Shown here: piece by piece, positions 8,317 to 18,337 of the stretch
Layout: the number at the start of each line of letters is the position of its first letter
How positions within the stretch are numbered: position 1 is the first letter of the stretch
From: an uncultured Alistipes sp.
Lineage (GTDB): Bacteria; Bacteroidota; Bacteroidia; Bacteroidales; Rikenellaceae
Assembly (NCBI GenBank): GCA_949840605.1
Contig: CATKXN010000032.1
Coordinates: 1-22,699 of the forward strand
Length of the DNA stretch: 22,699 nt
Direction of reading: 5' to 3'
Made by a program: the position numbers and the translations under genes
The notes under the pieces: generated by a model
What the model was told of the DNA's origin: nothing
Database searches by the model: none
What the model saw: the letters and a program-made list of their open reading frames with translations, nothing else

Positions 8317-9390
8317 TTATTCGGCAGGAGGAGTCAGCGGCAGTGAAAGCCACGCCAAGTTGATGCCTCGGCCCATGTGGCCGTGGTTTTCGCCCGTGGC
8401 GCCGTCATAGAGCATGGCCAGCCGGTCGCCCACTTTGATTACCGACGGCATGCCGATGGCGCCCTTGACTTGTTCGGCGTTCTGACAGTCGATCACGATC
8501 GCTTTATCTTCCGTATTCCATTGGTTCAGGTCGCGGGTCCAGTACACCCAGATGGCGTCCGTATATTCGCCCCGGTCGGGATGGATTCCGATATGGTTGG
8601 TGAACAGGAACCATGTATCGTTGCTCGGCTCGTAATAGAGCGAGGTATTTTCGCACTGTTCGGTCGGCGGAAAAATGGGCTGCGGATCGACCGTCCACGC
8701 GCCGTTCAGGTCGCGGGTACGGGCGATACCCACCGTGCGCCCCAGCTTGCCGGGTTCGGTGAAAGCCGCGGCGCCGAAAAACATCAGATACTCGCCGTCC
8801 TGCTCCACCACGTCGCCCGGACTGGCCGTATCGCTGTAATAGGTCCCGGCCTCGTTGGTGAACGGGACGATGTCGTACCGTTTGCGCCATGGTCCGGAGG
8901 GATGGTCGGCTTCGGCTTTCAGCGTCACGTAGGGTGTCGCAGGGATGCAGTCGGGAGCCGGGGTGCAAAACCGGGTTCCCACGTAAAACATGTGCCATTT
9001 CCGGCCGTCGCAGAAGAGCCAAGGCGAGGAAGCCGATTTGGAATCGGGCTGCCCCGGTTCGCCCAGCGTCAGTTGCAGGCCGTGTTTGGTCCAGTGGCGC
9101 AGATCGGTGCTGGTAGCCAAGCAGGACAGCCATCCGTCCTTGCCCGCCCCGTCGTAGTGGAGGTAATAGACGCCCTCGTGTTCGATGACCACCGCCTCGC
9201 GGGCGCCGTAGGTGTCGCAACTGTCCGGACCCGTACCGCAAGGCATGACCAGACCTTCGTCCTCGACGTCCATGCGCAGGACGGCCTGCGAACGCCCGTC
9301 CGGGTAGCGTTCGGGAGCCCGGTAGACCTTCTGGGCGGAGACGCCCGCGGTCCAAACCAGCATACAGCCTATCAACCATTTTTTTCCCAT
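8317..9390 (-). CDS. Secreted beta-propeller glycosidase-like protein (GH43/GH32-like fold)
   Basis: 357 residues from the chosen start. MGKKWLIGCMLVWTAGVSA-Q is a typical Sec signal peptide with cleavage after VSA (about residue 19), which decides this ATG over one 13 codons upstream. The mature part has the repeated blade pattern of five-bladed propeller glycosidases: YYLHYDGAGKDGWLSC with STDLRHW, KSASSPWLFCDGRKWHMFYVG, YSDTASPGDVVEQDGEYLMFFGAA, CENTSLYYEPSNDTWFLFTNHIG and DAIWVYWTRDLNQW. Each blade carries an acidic residue of the kind used in catalysis. It probably acts on a glycan in the periplasm or outside the cell. Family number and substrate cannot be fixed by eye. There is no adjacent SusC/SusD pair or sugar regulator, so this is not a classic polysaccharide utilization locus. 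It probably shares a transcript with nrdJ, 16 nt downstream. Confidence 0.78.
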   Translation of the reverse strand: MGKKWLIGCMLVWTAGVSAQKVYRAPERYPDGRSQAVLRMDVEDEGLVMPCGTGPDSCDTYGAREAVVIEHEGVYYLHYDGAGKDGWLSCLATSTDLRHWTKHGLQLTLGEPGQPDSKSASSPWLFCDGRKWHMFYVGTRFCTPAPDCIPATPYVTLKAEADHPSGPWRKRYDIVPFTNEAGTYYSDTASPGDVVEQDGEYLMFFGAAAFTEPGKLGRTVGIARTRDLNGAWTVDPQPIFPPTEQCENTSLYYEPSNDTWFLFTNHIGIHPDRGEYTDAIWVYWTRDLNQWNTEDKAIVIDCQNAEQVKGAIGMPSVIKVGDRLAMLYDGATGENHGHMGRGINLAWLSLPLTPPAE

Positions 9391-9486
9391 GATCCGGAAG
9401 TTTAAGAGCGGAAACGTCCCGCGCGACACCGGTCCGCCGCCCGAAACACAACCCGCACGCTCTCGTTATCTTCGTTATGATCCGCC

Positions 9487-9539
9487 CGGCCCGAAAGCTT
9501 CGTCCAGAGGAGCGTAGACCTCCTTTCCGGGCCGTTTTT
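9487..9539 (+). terminator. Orphan plus-strand terminator-like hairpin
   Basis: CGGCCCGAAAG (9487-9497) pairs with CTTTCCGGGCCG (9523-9534) with a single bulged C, and five T follow (9535-9539). An inner GGAG/CTCC pairing is possible. The form is that of an intrinsic terminator on the plus strand, but no plus-strand gene lies upstream within 4 kb. On the minus strand there is no T-run after the hairpin. Confidence 0.6.
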
Positions 9540-9594
9540 CGTGCTTACAAGATTACGAACTATCGGTCTGAAGTAAAAGAATCCGCCGTTAATC

Positions 9595-9614
9595 TTATCA
9601 AGAAGTTATCAACA
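9595..9614 (+). repeat. Tandem DnaA-box-like motifs, 11-bp spacing
   Basis: TTATCAAGA (9595-9603) and TTATCAACA (9606-9614) lie one helical turn apart in a locally AT-rich patch. They resemble the DnaA box TTATCCACA. A functional role is unproven. Confidence 0.3.
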
Positions 9615-9629
9615 AACCCGACTAACGGA

Positions 9630-9986
9630 TTAGCGCTCAGAGGTCACCGATACCTGTTCGATTTTTCCGCCCAAGGGAGGAGCGATTTTCGAAACCTTCA
9701 CCTTTACCCGCTCGCAGGCCGGGAAAGCGTCGTACAGCGCTTCGATGATCCGGGCGCAGACGTTTTCCAGAATGTGAGAGGTGACGGCCATCTGTTCGCG
9801 GACGATTTCGAACACGTTCAGGTAGTTGATCGTATCGTCCACACGGTCGCTCTGGGCCGCGCGGGAAAGGTCGGCCCAGAGGGTCACGCTCACCCGAAAA
9901 CGGTTGCCTACGACCTGTTCCAACGGATAGCAGCCGTGGAAGGCGTGGAACTCCATATTTTCCAATTCTATGACAAACAGCGACAT
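9630..9986 (-). CDS. folB: Dihydroneopterin aldolase FolB
   Basis: 118 residues, the standard size. Cleaves 7,8-dihydroneopterin to 6-hydroxymethyl-dihydropterin and glycolaldehyde in folate synthesis. Family features are the N-terminal IELENMEFHAFHGCYPLEQVVG with the conserved Glu23, the TINYLNVFEIV segment with Tyr55, the ILENVCARIIEAL helix and the catalytic-lysine segment VKVKVSKIAPP with Lys100. The ATG at 9986 is preferred to one 26 codons upstream because it matches the family N-terminus (MSLFVIELENMEF). Upstream on the minus strand, TTTCTTTG at 10016-10009 loosely resembles the -7 box. The gene stands alone, with about 240 bp to the next gene downstream and over 500 bp to clpB upstream. 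Confidence 0.92.
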   Translation of the reverse strand: MSLFVIELENMEFHAFHGCYPLEQVVGNRFRVSVTLWADLSRAAQSDRVDDTINYLNVFEIVREQMAVTSHILENVCARIIEALYDAFPACERVKVKVSKIAPPLGGKIEQVSVTSER

Positions 9987-10056
9987 GGGTATTGTTCTTT
10001 GGTCCACGCAAAGAAACAGATAATCGCCGGATTTCTTCGAAAGCGTCCCCTCGAAG

Positions 10057-10065
10057 TTATCCACA
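10057..10065 (+). promoter_or_regulatory. Perfect DnaA-box consensus TTATCCACA
   Basis: TTATCCACA matches the canonical DnaA box exactly and lies about 70 nt upstream of the folB start. A single box can occur by chance, but the 9-mer is AT-richer than its surroundings. Confidence 0.35.
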
Positions 10066-10405
10066 TTTTATCGGCAGCGACTCCCGGCCAGAGGTTCCCG
10101 CACGGCAAAAACCCGTGCCGCAGGAGCTTCTGTCGGCCTTCGCCCCCCCGTAGGCCGATCGAAACCGCCGGAAAGACTCCGCCCGGACGGAAAGAAACGC
10201 CGCACCGGGACACGGAACATCCGGCCCCGGTCCGACGAACGGTTCTCCGAGGCCTGCGCAGACCGGCCGGAGCTGCTTTTCGAGGGAGCGGCCGGCATGT
10301 CCGCTCCGCCGGCCTCCGACCCGCGAAGGACGGACAAGACATCCGCGTCGGGTTTGGTCCCCTCGAACGGACGACGTCCCGATCCGACGGAACGGGCGAA
10401 TACGA

Positions 10406-10443
10406 AACGGGAGGGCCGTCCGTATAAAGACGACCCTCCCGTT
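10406..10443 (-). terminator. Probable terminator downstream of clpB
   Basis: A perfect 10-bp inverted repeat, AACGGGAGGG (10406-10415) / CCCTCCCGTT (10434-10443), encloses a CGTC/GACG stem. On the minus strand it is followed by a weakly T-rich GTTTCGTATT. It lies about 80 nt beyond the clpB stop. Confidence 0.6.
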
Positions 10444-10522
10444 CGATCCCGGAGGCACCCGCGCCCCGCCGCCCCGGCGATCCGGACATCGGACGCAGAG
10501 GCCGGCGGATTTCCGCGGAGGA

Positions 10523-13114
<2,592 letters not shown>

Positions 13115-13161
13115 ATCACGTATTTTCGGTTTCTCTTTTCGAGACATGGGATCGTGCAAAA

Positions 13162-13191
13162 TGTCTGCCAGAGCCTCTCTGTCTGCTAAAG
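13162..13191 (+). repeat. Imperfect 12-nt direct repeat upstream of clpB
   Basis: TGTCTGCCAGAG (13162-13173) and TGTCTGCTAAAG (13180-13191) match at 10 of 12 positions with an 18-bp period, 48-77 nt upstream of the clpB start. The arrangement suggests an operator or activator site. It is not the CIRCE inverted repeat. Confidence 0.35.
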
Positions 13192-13387
13192 TGACGCAAA
13201 GGGCTGACGATGAGTCGCAACGAGGTGAAATTCTGTCGCGAAAAAGCGCCGTGCGCTGCCGTTTCGTCCGGACACGGGTGACAGATTCGCAGGCCGGCGC
13301 CCCGTATGCGGCTCCGCCCTGCGCGACGGGCTCTCCGAAGCGGGATATTTCCCGGAGGGGACGTTGCGGATTCCCGTCGAAATTGCC

Positions 13388-13395
13388 TATCTTTG
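13388..13395 (+). promoter_or_regulatory. -7 promoter element (TATCTTTG) for dnaX
   Basis: TATCTTTG lies 19 nt before the dnaX ATG. A GTTGC around 13363-13367, about 20 nt upstream, is a poor match to TTTG. The leader would be only about ten bases long. Confidence 0.65.
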
Positions 13396-13414
13396 TTTCC
13401 GGAAACAGCACGCT

Positions 13415-15340
13415 ATGGACAATTTCATCGTATCGGCCCGCAAATACCGTCCCGCCACCTTCGCGTCGGTCGTCGGGCAGTCGCACATCACCTCGACGCT
13501 GCGCAACGCCATCGCACGCAACCAGTTGGCGCACGCCTACCTGTTCTGCGGTCCGCGGGGCGTGGGCAAAACCACCTGTGCGCGCATCTTCGCCAAGGCG
13601 ATCAACTGCCTCAGACCGGGCCCCGATGCCGAAGCCTGCAACGAATGTGAGTCGTGCCGGGCCTTCGACGAGGGACGTTCGTTCAACATCCACGAGCTGG
13701 ACGCGGCGTCGAACAACTCGGTGGACGACATTCGCAGCCTGACCGATCAGGTCCGGATTCCGCCTCAGGTGGGCCGGTACAGCGTCTATATCATCGACGA
13801 GGTCCACATGCTTTCGGTGCAGGCGTTCAACGCCTTTCTCAAGACGCTCGAAGAGCCGCCCGCACACGCCGTATTCATTCTGGCCACGACCGAAAAACAC
13901 AAGATCATCCCCACCATCCTGTCGCGCTGCCAGATCTACGACTTCAACCGCATCCGCGTCGAGGACGGCGTGGGGTATCTCAAATACATCGCCTCGCAGG
14001 AAGGGGTGACCTACGACGAGGAATCGCTCCATATCATCGCACGCAAGGCCGACGGCGGCATGCGCGACGCGCTGTCGATGTTCGACAAGGTCGTCTCGTT
14101 CTGCGGGCAGAACCTCGCGGCCGCCCAAGTGGCCGAAACGCTCAACGTGCTCGACTACGACACGTATTTCCAGATGACGTCGCTGCTGCTGGCGGGCGAC
14201 TACACCGCCGCCCTGCTGCTTTTCGACGAGGTGCTGCGCAAAGGGTTCTCCGCGCAGACGTTCCTCGCCGGGCTGAACGGCCATTTCCGCGACCTGCTGA
14301 TGTGCAGGAATCCGCAGACGCTCCCGTTGCTCGAAGTGACGGGCGGCGTGGCCGACCGGTACCGGTCGCAGGCGGCCGAGTGCCCCGTCCCGTTGCTCTT
14401 CGAGGCGATCGACCTGCTCTCGACCGTCGACGCGTCGCTGAAGACGGCCACCAACCAGCGCCTCCACGTCGAACTGAGCCTGATGAAAATCTGCGGGCTC
14501 GTTCAAAAAAAAAATAACGACACGCTGACCCCCGCCCTGCCCGAACTCACGGGCAGGACGACCGCATCCGGCACACCGACCGCCGAACCGCATGCCGCGA
14601 CGACACCGATCCGGACGCCGCAGGTTGCAGCTCCGGTCGCGGAGGCCGTTGCTCCGGCCTCCCCGTCCGCACCTTCCGCTCCCGCACCCTCCGTCCGCCC
14701 CGCGGCGGAGACCGCCGGCGACGGAACGTCCCCTTCGCAAAATACGGCCGAGCGTCGCCCCCCGATGCCCGCGCCGAACGTTCCGACCGTTCCCCCCGCA
14801 GGCGCACCTGCCGCTGCGGCGTCCGAAAGACCGGCCGCAGCGCCCCGGCCCTCCACGGGAGGCGTATCGCTGTCGGGCCGTTCGATCCTCTCGCTGCTCG
14901 GCGGGGAGACCGCTTCGTCCGCCGACGAGGACGATAACGGCGACGAAGCGCCGGAGGCCGGGGACGAGTCGTTCGAAGAATCCGACGAACCGGCCGCAGC
15001 GAGGCTCGAACAGGCCTTGGTCCGCCTTTCCGACGAACTGATGAAGGAGCGCCCGCGGCTCGGCGTCGTCTTCCGCGAGGCGACGGTCCATGCCGAAGGC
15101 ATCGTGCTCAAAGTGCCCAACGAATCGCTCTACGACGAGGTGACCCATCGGCTGACCGACATCCAGAAACGGCTCTGCGAGCTGGCCTTCACGAAGACGC
15201 CCGTCGCCATACGGGTCGTCGTCACCGAAGACAAGTCCGGCCTCAAACCGGTGAAAGTGGAGGACCGCCTGCGTTTCCTCACGCAGAAAAATCCGCTCGT
15301 CACCCGCCTGCGCCAGTCGCTCGATCTGGACATCGAATAA
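13415..15340 (+). CDS. dnaX: DNA polymerase III clamp-loader subunit tau/gamma, with internal slippery site
   Basis: 641 residues in the zero frame. AAA+ subunit that loads the sliding clamp. Seen: Walker A GPRGVGKT (46-53), four zinc-binding cysteines C65, C75, C78 and C81, Walker B DEVH (128-131), LEEPP (145-149) and the SRC motif (170-172, arginine finger R171). The clamp-loader collar ends near residue 363. A low-complexity Pro/Ala/Thr linker (about 368-500), an acidic stretch and a C-terminal domain (about 530-641, EGIVLKVPNESLYDEVTHRL) follow. The ATG at 13415 begins MDNFIVSARKYRP, the family N-terminus; the in-frame upstream start precedes the promoter. At the collar/linker border there is a run of ten A (14505-14514), an apparent frameshift signal that would yield a 367-residue gamma-like form. 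Confidence 0.96.
   Translation: MDNFIVSARKYRPATFASVVGQSHITSTLRNAIARNQLAHAYLFCGPRGVGKTTCARIFAKAINCLRPGPDAEACNECESCRAFDEGRSFNIHELDAASNNSVDDIRSLTDQVRIPPQVGRYSVYIIDEVHMLSVQAFNAFLKTLEEPPAHAVFILATTEKHKIIPTILSRCQIYDFNRIRVEDGVGYLKYIASQEGVTYDEESLHIIARKADGGMRDALSMFDKVVSFCGQNLAAAQVAETLNVLDYDTYFQMTSLLLAGDYTAALLLFDEVLRKGFSAQTFLAGLNGHFRDLLMCRNPQTLPLLEVTGGVADRYRSQAAECPVPLLFEAIDLLSTVDASLKTATNQRLHVELSLMKICGLVQKKNNDTLTPALPELTGRTTASGTPTAEPHAATTPIRTPQVAAPVAEAVAPASPSAPSAPAPSVRPAAETAGDGTSPSQNTAERRPPMPAPNVPTVPPAGAPAAAASERPAAAPRPSTGGVSLSGRSILSLLGGETASSADEDDNGDEAPEAGDESFEESDEPAAARLEQALVRLSDELMKERPRLGVVFREATVHAEGIVLKVPNESLYDEVTHRLTDIQKRLCELAFTKTPVAIRVVVTEDKSGLKPVKVEDRLRFLTQKNPLVTRLRQSLDLDIE
14505..14557 (+). promoter_or_regulatory. 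Probable programmed slippage site in dnaX (A10, stop, hairpin)
   Basis: Zero-frame codons are CAA AAA AAA AAT AAC, which contain the slippery heptamer A AAA AAA. A -1 ribosomal shift, or one extra A added by RNA polymerase, gives Lys-Lys-Lys and then TAA at 14515-14517, ending the protein at residue 367. A perfect 8-bp stem CCTGCCCG (14536-14543) / CGGGCAGG (14550-14557) with a 6-nt loop follows 21 nt after the A-run. E. coli dnaX uses a related ribosomal signal and Thermus dnaX uses polymerase slippage on an A-run. Confidence 0.7.
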
Positions 15341-15433
15341 CGGAATCCGTCCGCGAGGAGAATGCCCGCACGCGGGAACGGTCCCTCCGCTGCCCGAAAA
15401 AATTGCGGACCGGCGATTTCGCGATAATTTCAC

Positions 15434-15464
15434 TACCTTTGCACGACCGGTTTTTCCGGTGTGC
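15434..15464 (+). promoter_or_regulatory. -7 promoter element (TACCTTTG) with overlapping inverted repeat, tyrS-asnA
   Basis: TACCTTTG at 15434-15441 lies 46 nt before the tyrS ATG; no clear TTTG is found at -33. Starting at its last base is an inverted repeat: GCAC/GTGC and ACCGG/CCGGT around a T5 loop (15441-15464), with one bulged G. Transcripts starting near 15447 would keep only the ACCGG/CCGGT part as a 5'-terminal hairpin. Confidence 0.55.
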
Positions 15465-15487
15465 GACAACGACCTAAACCGATAACG

Positions 15488-16777
15488 ATGAATTTTGTAG
15501 AGGAACTCAAATGGAGAGGCATGATCCACGACATCATGCCGGGAACCGAAGAACAGTTGGCCAAGGAAATGACCACCGCCTACGTGGGTATCGACCCCAC
15601 CGCCGACTCGCTGCATATCGGACATCTCGTCAGCGTGATGATCATGAAGCACTTCCAGCGTTGCGGACACAAACCCATCGTGCTGGTGGGCGGGGCGACG
15701 GGCATGATCGGCGACCCGTCCGGCAAATCGCTGGAACGCAATCTGCTCGACGAGAGTACGCTGCGCCGCAACCAAGAGGCGATCAAGAACCAGCTCAGCC
15801 GCCTGATCGACTTCAACTCCGACGCGCCCAACGCCGCCGAGATGGTCAACAACTACGACTGGATGAAAGACTTCTCGTTTCTGGAGTTCATCCGCGACAT
15901 CGGCAAGTGCATTACCGTCAACTACATGATGGCCAAAGACTCCGTCAAGAAGCGTTTCAACGGCGAAGGCGAAGGCATGTCATTCACCGAATTTACCTAC
16001 CAACTGGTGCAGGGAACCGACTTTCTCCACCTCTACCGACATAAAAACTGCAAGTTGCAGATGGGCGGCTCCGACCAATGGGGCAACATCACCACGGGCA
16101 CCGAGCTCATCCGCCGCAAGCTGGGCGGCGAGGCCTTCGCGCTGACCTGTCCGCTCATCAAAAAGGCCGACGGAACGAAATTCGGCAAGACCGAATCGGG
16201 CAACGTATGGCTCGACGCCCGCTACACGTCGCCCTATAAGTTCTACCAGTTCTGGCTCAATGTCAGCGACGAGGACGCCGAACGCTATATCCGCATCTTC
16301 ACCGTGCTGGATCGCGAAACGATCGAATCGCTCATCGCCTCGCACCGGCAGGCGCCGCACCTGCGCGAGTTGCAGAAGACGCTGGCCCGCGAGGTCACCT
16401 GCATGGTCCACTCCGAAGAGGAGTACCGCAAGGCCGTCGAAGCCTCGTCCATCCTGTTCGGCGGCGCGACGGCCGAGGCGTTGCGCGGCATCGACGAGCG
16501 GACCTTTTTGCAGGTCTTCGACGGCGTGCCCCAGTTCGAAGTCCCGCGTTCGGTGATCGAAGGCGGTGTCGGCGTGTTGTCGCTCTGCACCGAACACGCG
16601 AGCGTCTTCCCCTCCAAGGGCGAAGCGCGCAAGCTGATTCAGGGCGGGGGCGTCTCCATCAACAAGGAGAAGGTCGCCTCCGTGGAAGCCGAGGTCTCCG
16701 CAGCCGATCTGCTGTCGGACAAATACCTGCTCGTGCAGAAAGGCAAGAAAAACTATTTCCTGATCGTCGTCCGATAA
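15488..16777 (+). CDS. tyrS: Tyrosyl-tRNA synthetase
   Basis: 429 residues, the normal bacterial TyrRS length. Charges tRNA-Tyr with tyrosine. Class I catalytic signatures are HIGH (43-46 in [10 protein letters not shown]) and KFGKT (231-235, the KMSKS equivalent). The GGSDQWGN motif (193-200) helps bind tyrosine. An S4-like RNA-binding domain occupies about 360-429 ([19 protein letters not shown]). The ATG at 15488 begins [19 protein letters not shown], matching the family; the earlier in-frame start at 15461 overlaps the leader hairpin and is not supported. asnA starts 13 nt after the stop, so the two are likely one transcript ending at the terminator at 17880-17908. Confidence 0.97.
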   Translation: MNFVEELKWRGMIHDIMPGTEEQLAKEMTTAYVGIDPTADSLHIGHLVSVMIMKHFQRCGHKPIVLVGGATGMIGDPSGKSLERNLLDESTLRRNQEAIKNQLSRLIDFNSDAPNAAEMVNNYDWMKDFSFLEFIRDIGKCITVNYMMAKDSVKKRFNGEGEGMSFTEFTYQLVQGTDFLHLYRHKNCKLQMGGSDQWGNITTGTELIRRKLGGEAFALTCPLIKKADGTKFGKTESGNVWLDARYTSPYKFYQFWLNVSDEDAERYIRIFTVLDRETIESLIASHRQAPHLRELQKTLAREVTCMVHSEEEYRKAVEASSILFGGATAEALRGIDERTFLQVFDGVPQFEVPRSVIEGGVGVLSLCTEHASVFPSKGEARKLIQGGGVSINKEKVASVEAEVSAADLLSDKYLLVQKGKKNYFLIVVR

Positions 16778-16790
16778 CGCATCCGAACCT

Positions 16791-17828
16791 ATGCCGCTGA
16801 TAAAACCCGCCGGATACCGCAACCTGCTCGGCAATGTGGAAAACACCGAAAAAGCGATCAAGCTGGTCAAGGACATGTTCCAGCAGAACCTCTCGGCCCA
16901 GTTGGCCCTGCTGCGCGTAACGGCACCGATGGTGGTGCTTCAGGGCACGGGCATCAACGACGACCTGAACGGCATCGAACGGCCCGTGTCGTTCCCCATC
17001 CGCGACATGGACGAGCGCCGGGCCGAGGTGGTCCACTCGCTGGCCAAGTGGAAACGGCTCAATCTCGCCGAAATGGGCGTGCTTCCGGGCCGCGGAATCT
17101 ATACCGACATGAACGCGCTCCGGCCCGACGAGGAGCTCGACAACATCCATTCGCTCTATGTCGACCAATGGGACTGGGAGAAGGTCATCGCCCCCGAAGA
17201 CCGCAACGCGGCGTTCCTGCGCAAGACCGTCCGCCGGATCTACGAGGCGATCAAGGTGACCGAGAACCGGCTTTACGTCGAATTTCCGCAGATCGTGCCC
17301 GCCCTGCCCGAAGAAATCCGTTTCATCCATGCGCAGGAACTGCTCGACCTCTACCCCGACAAGACGCCCAAGGAACGCGAAAACGAGATCGTGCGCCGGT
17401 ACGGAGCCGTCTTCGTCATCGGGATCGGCGCGGCGCTTTCGGACGGTGCGCCCCACGACGGCCGCGCGGCCGACTACGACGACTGGAGCACGCCCGACGA
17501 GAACGGCTACGAGGGCCTCAACGGCGACCTGCTGCTGTGGAACCCGCTGCTGGAAAGTGCCTTCGAAATATCGAGCATGGGCATCCGCGTCGACCCTCCG
17601 GCCCTTCAGCGCCAGTTGGCCCTGCGCGGACAGGAAAGCAAGAGCGAGCTCTATTTCCACCGAAAGCTGCTCGCCGGCGAACTGCCCTGCACCATCGGCG
17701 GCGGCATCGGTCAGTCGAGGCTGTGCATGTACCTGCTCCGCAAAGCCCATATCGGCGAAATACAGAGCAGCATCTGGCCCGAAGCGATGCGGCGCGAATG
17801 CCGCGATGCGGGCATCGATTTGGTCTGA
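16791..17828 (+). CDS. asnA: Aspartate-ammonia ligase (asparagine synthetase A)
   Basis: 345 residues, slightly longer than the 330 of E. coli AsnA. Makes asparagine from aspartate, ammonia and ATP through an aspartyl-AMP intermediate; it is related to class II aspartyl-tRNA synthetases. Typical stretches are LQGTGINDDLNGIERPVSF, KWKRLNLAEMG, GIYTDMNALRPDEELDNIHSLYVDQWDWE, ENEIVRRYGAVFVIGIG, SSMGIRVD and the closing TIGGGIGQSRLCMYLLRKAHIGEIQSSIWP, which holds the class II motif-3 arginine. It lies 13 nt behind tyrS, and a strong terminator follows about 50 nt after the stop. Pairing with a tRNA synthetase is a sensible grouping for protein-synthesis supply, but no specific regulation is visible. 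Confidence 0.97.
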   Translation: MPLIKPAGYRNLLGNVENTEKAIKLVKDMFQQNLSAQLALLRVTAPMVVLQGTGINDDLNGIERPVSFPIRDMDERRAEVVHSLAKWKRLNLAEMGVLPGRGIYTDMNALRPDEELDNIHSLYVDQWDWEKVIAPEDRNAAFLRKTVRRIYEAIKVTENRLYVEFPQIVPALPEEIRFIHAQELLDLYPDKTPKERENEIVRRYGAVFVIGIGAALSDGAPHDGRAADYDDWSTPDENGYEGLNGDLLLWNPLLESAFEISSMGIRVDPPALQRQLALRGQESKSELYFHRKLLAGELPCTIGGGIGQSRLCMYLLRKAHIGEIQSSIWPEAMRRECRDAGIDLV

Positions 17829-17879
17829 TCGTTCGAACCGAGGCCGGGCACGCCCCGCCCGGAAAGATGGAATACGAAG

Positions 17880-17908
17880 AAAACTCCCGCTTCCGACGGG
17901 AGTTTTTT
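17880..17908 (+). terminator. Rho-independent terminator of tyrS-asnA
   Basis: A 10-bp perfect stem AAAACTCCCG (17880-17889) / CGGGAGTTTT (17897-17906) has a 7-nt loop and ends in six T. The A-run on the left arm means it could also work in the minus direction. Confidence 0.9.
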
Positions 17909-18268
17909 CGTGTCCGCCGCAGGAATTTTCCGCCGATACGGATTCGTCGGAGGGTACGATAACCCCGGCCGGCCGCAAAGAAGACAGGAGGACCGGCATC
18001 CGCGTTTCGGAAAAGAAGCGCTCCGTCCCCGGCCATCCGATCTCGAAACGAGTTTCGGAGCCCCGAACCGGAGCCGGAACCACCCGTTTTCCGGGAAGGG
18101 CCTCCTAAAAAAGGGAGGGATGCGATAATAACGTATGAATCGCAATAAAAAAACCTATATCCGTCGAAAAGAAGGCCGGACAGCGGGGCCGCCGCCGGGA
18201 AAAGGCATCGTCCGGAAAGCGTACGTTACAAGGATGTCATCGGAGCTCCGTGCTTCGCCGCCGGAATC

Positions 18269-18337
18269 GTCCGGGACGTCTGCCGCCGCTCGCAGACCGC
18301 GACGCGTATCGAATCCGTCCCGGAGCTCGTCCCGGAC
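18269..18337. repeat. Nested inverted repeats with two alternative pairing arms
   Basis: GTCCGGGAC (18269-18277) can pair with GTCCCGGAC (18329-18337), enclosing a perfect GTCTGC/GCAGAC hairpin (18278-18297). A second copy of the right arm, GTCCCGGA at 18317-18324, offers a competing partner. It may be structured RNA or merely GC-rich sequence. Confidence 0.3.

Larger units (their letters stand above)
9987..10522. other. Intergenic stretch of 536 bp with no supported gene
   Basis: Between folB and clpB. It is very GC-rich and open in several frames, but every conceptual protein is Arg/Pro/Gly-rich and unlike known families. Recognisable contents are a perfect DnaA-box sequence at 10057-10065 and the clpB terminator hairpin at 10406-10443. 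I see nothing else. Confidence 0.55.
13115..13414. other. Divergent clpB/dnaX intergenic region
   Basis: 300 bp between two divergent starts. The dnaX side has a TATCTTTG box. The clpB side has no consensus box but has a 12-nt direct repeat. No small gene is supported. Confidence 0.6.

Noticed and set aside
9391..9629. A cobalamin riboswitch for the nrdJ transcript
   Set aside because: I looked for the conserved B12-box and long stem pattern upstream of the propeller gene and did not find it.
9477..10427. A 316-codon plus-strand frame across folB
   Set aside because: It is antisense to folB, Arg/Pro-rich at the ends, matches no family and contains the orphan hairpin near its start.
13115..13200. 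A CIRCE (HrcA) element upstream of clpB
   Set aside because: TTAGCA occurs once, but the required inverted partner GAGTGCTAA is absent; the motif there is a direct repeat.
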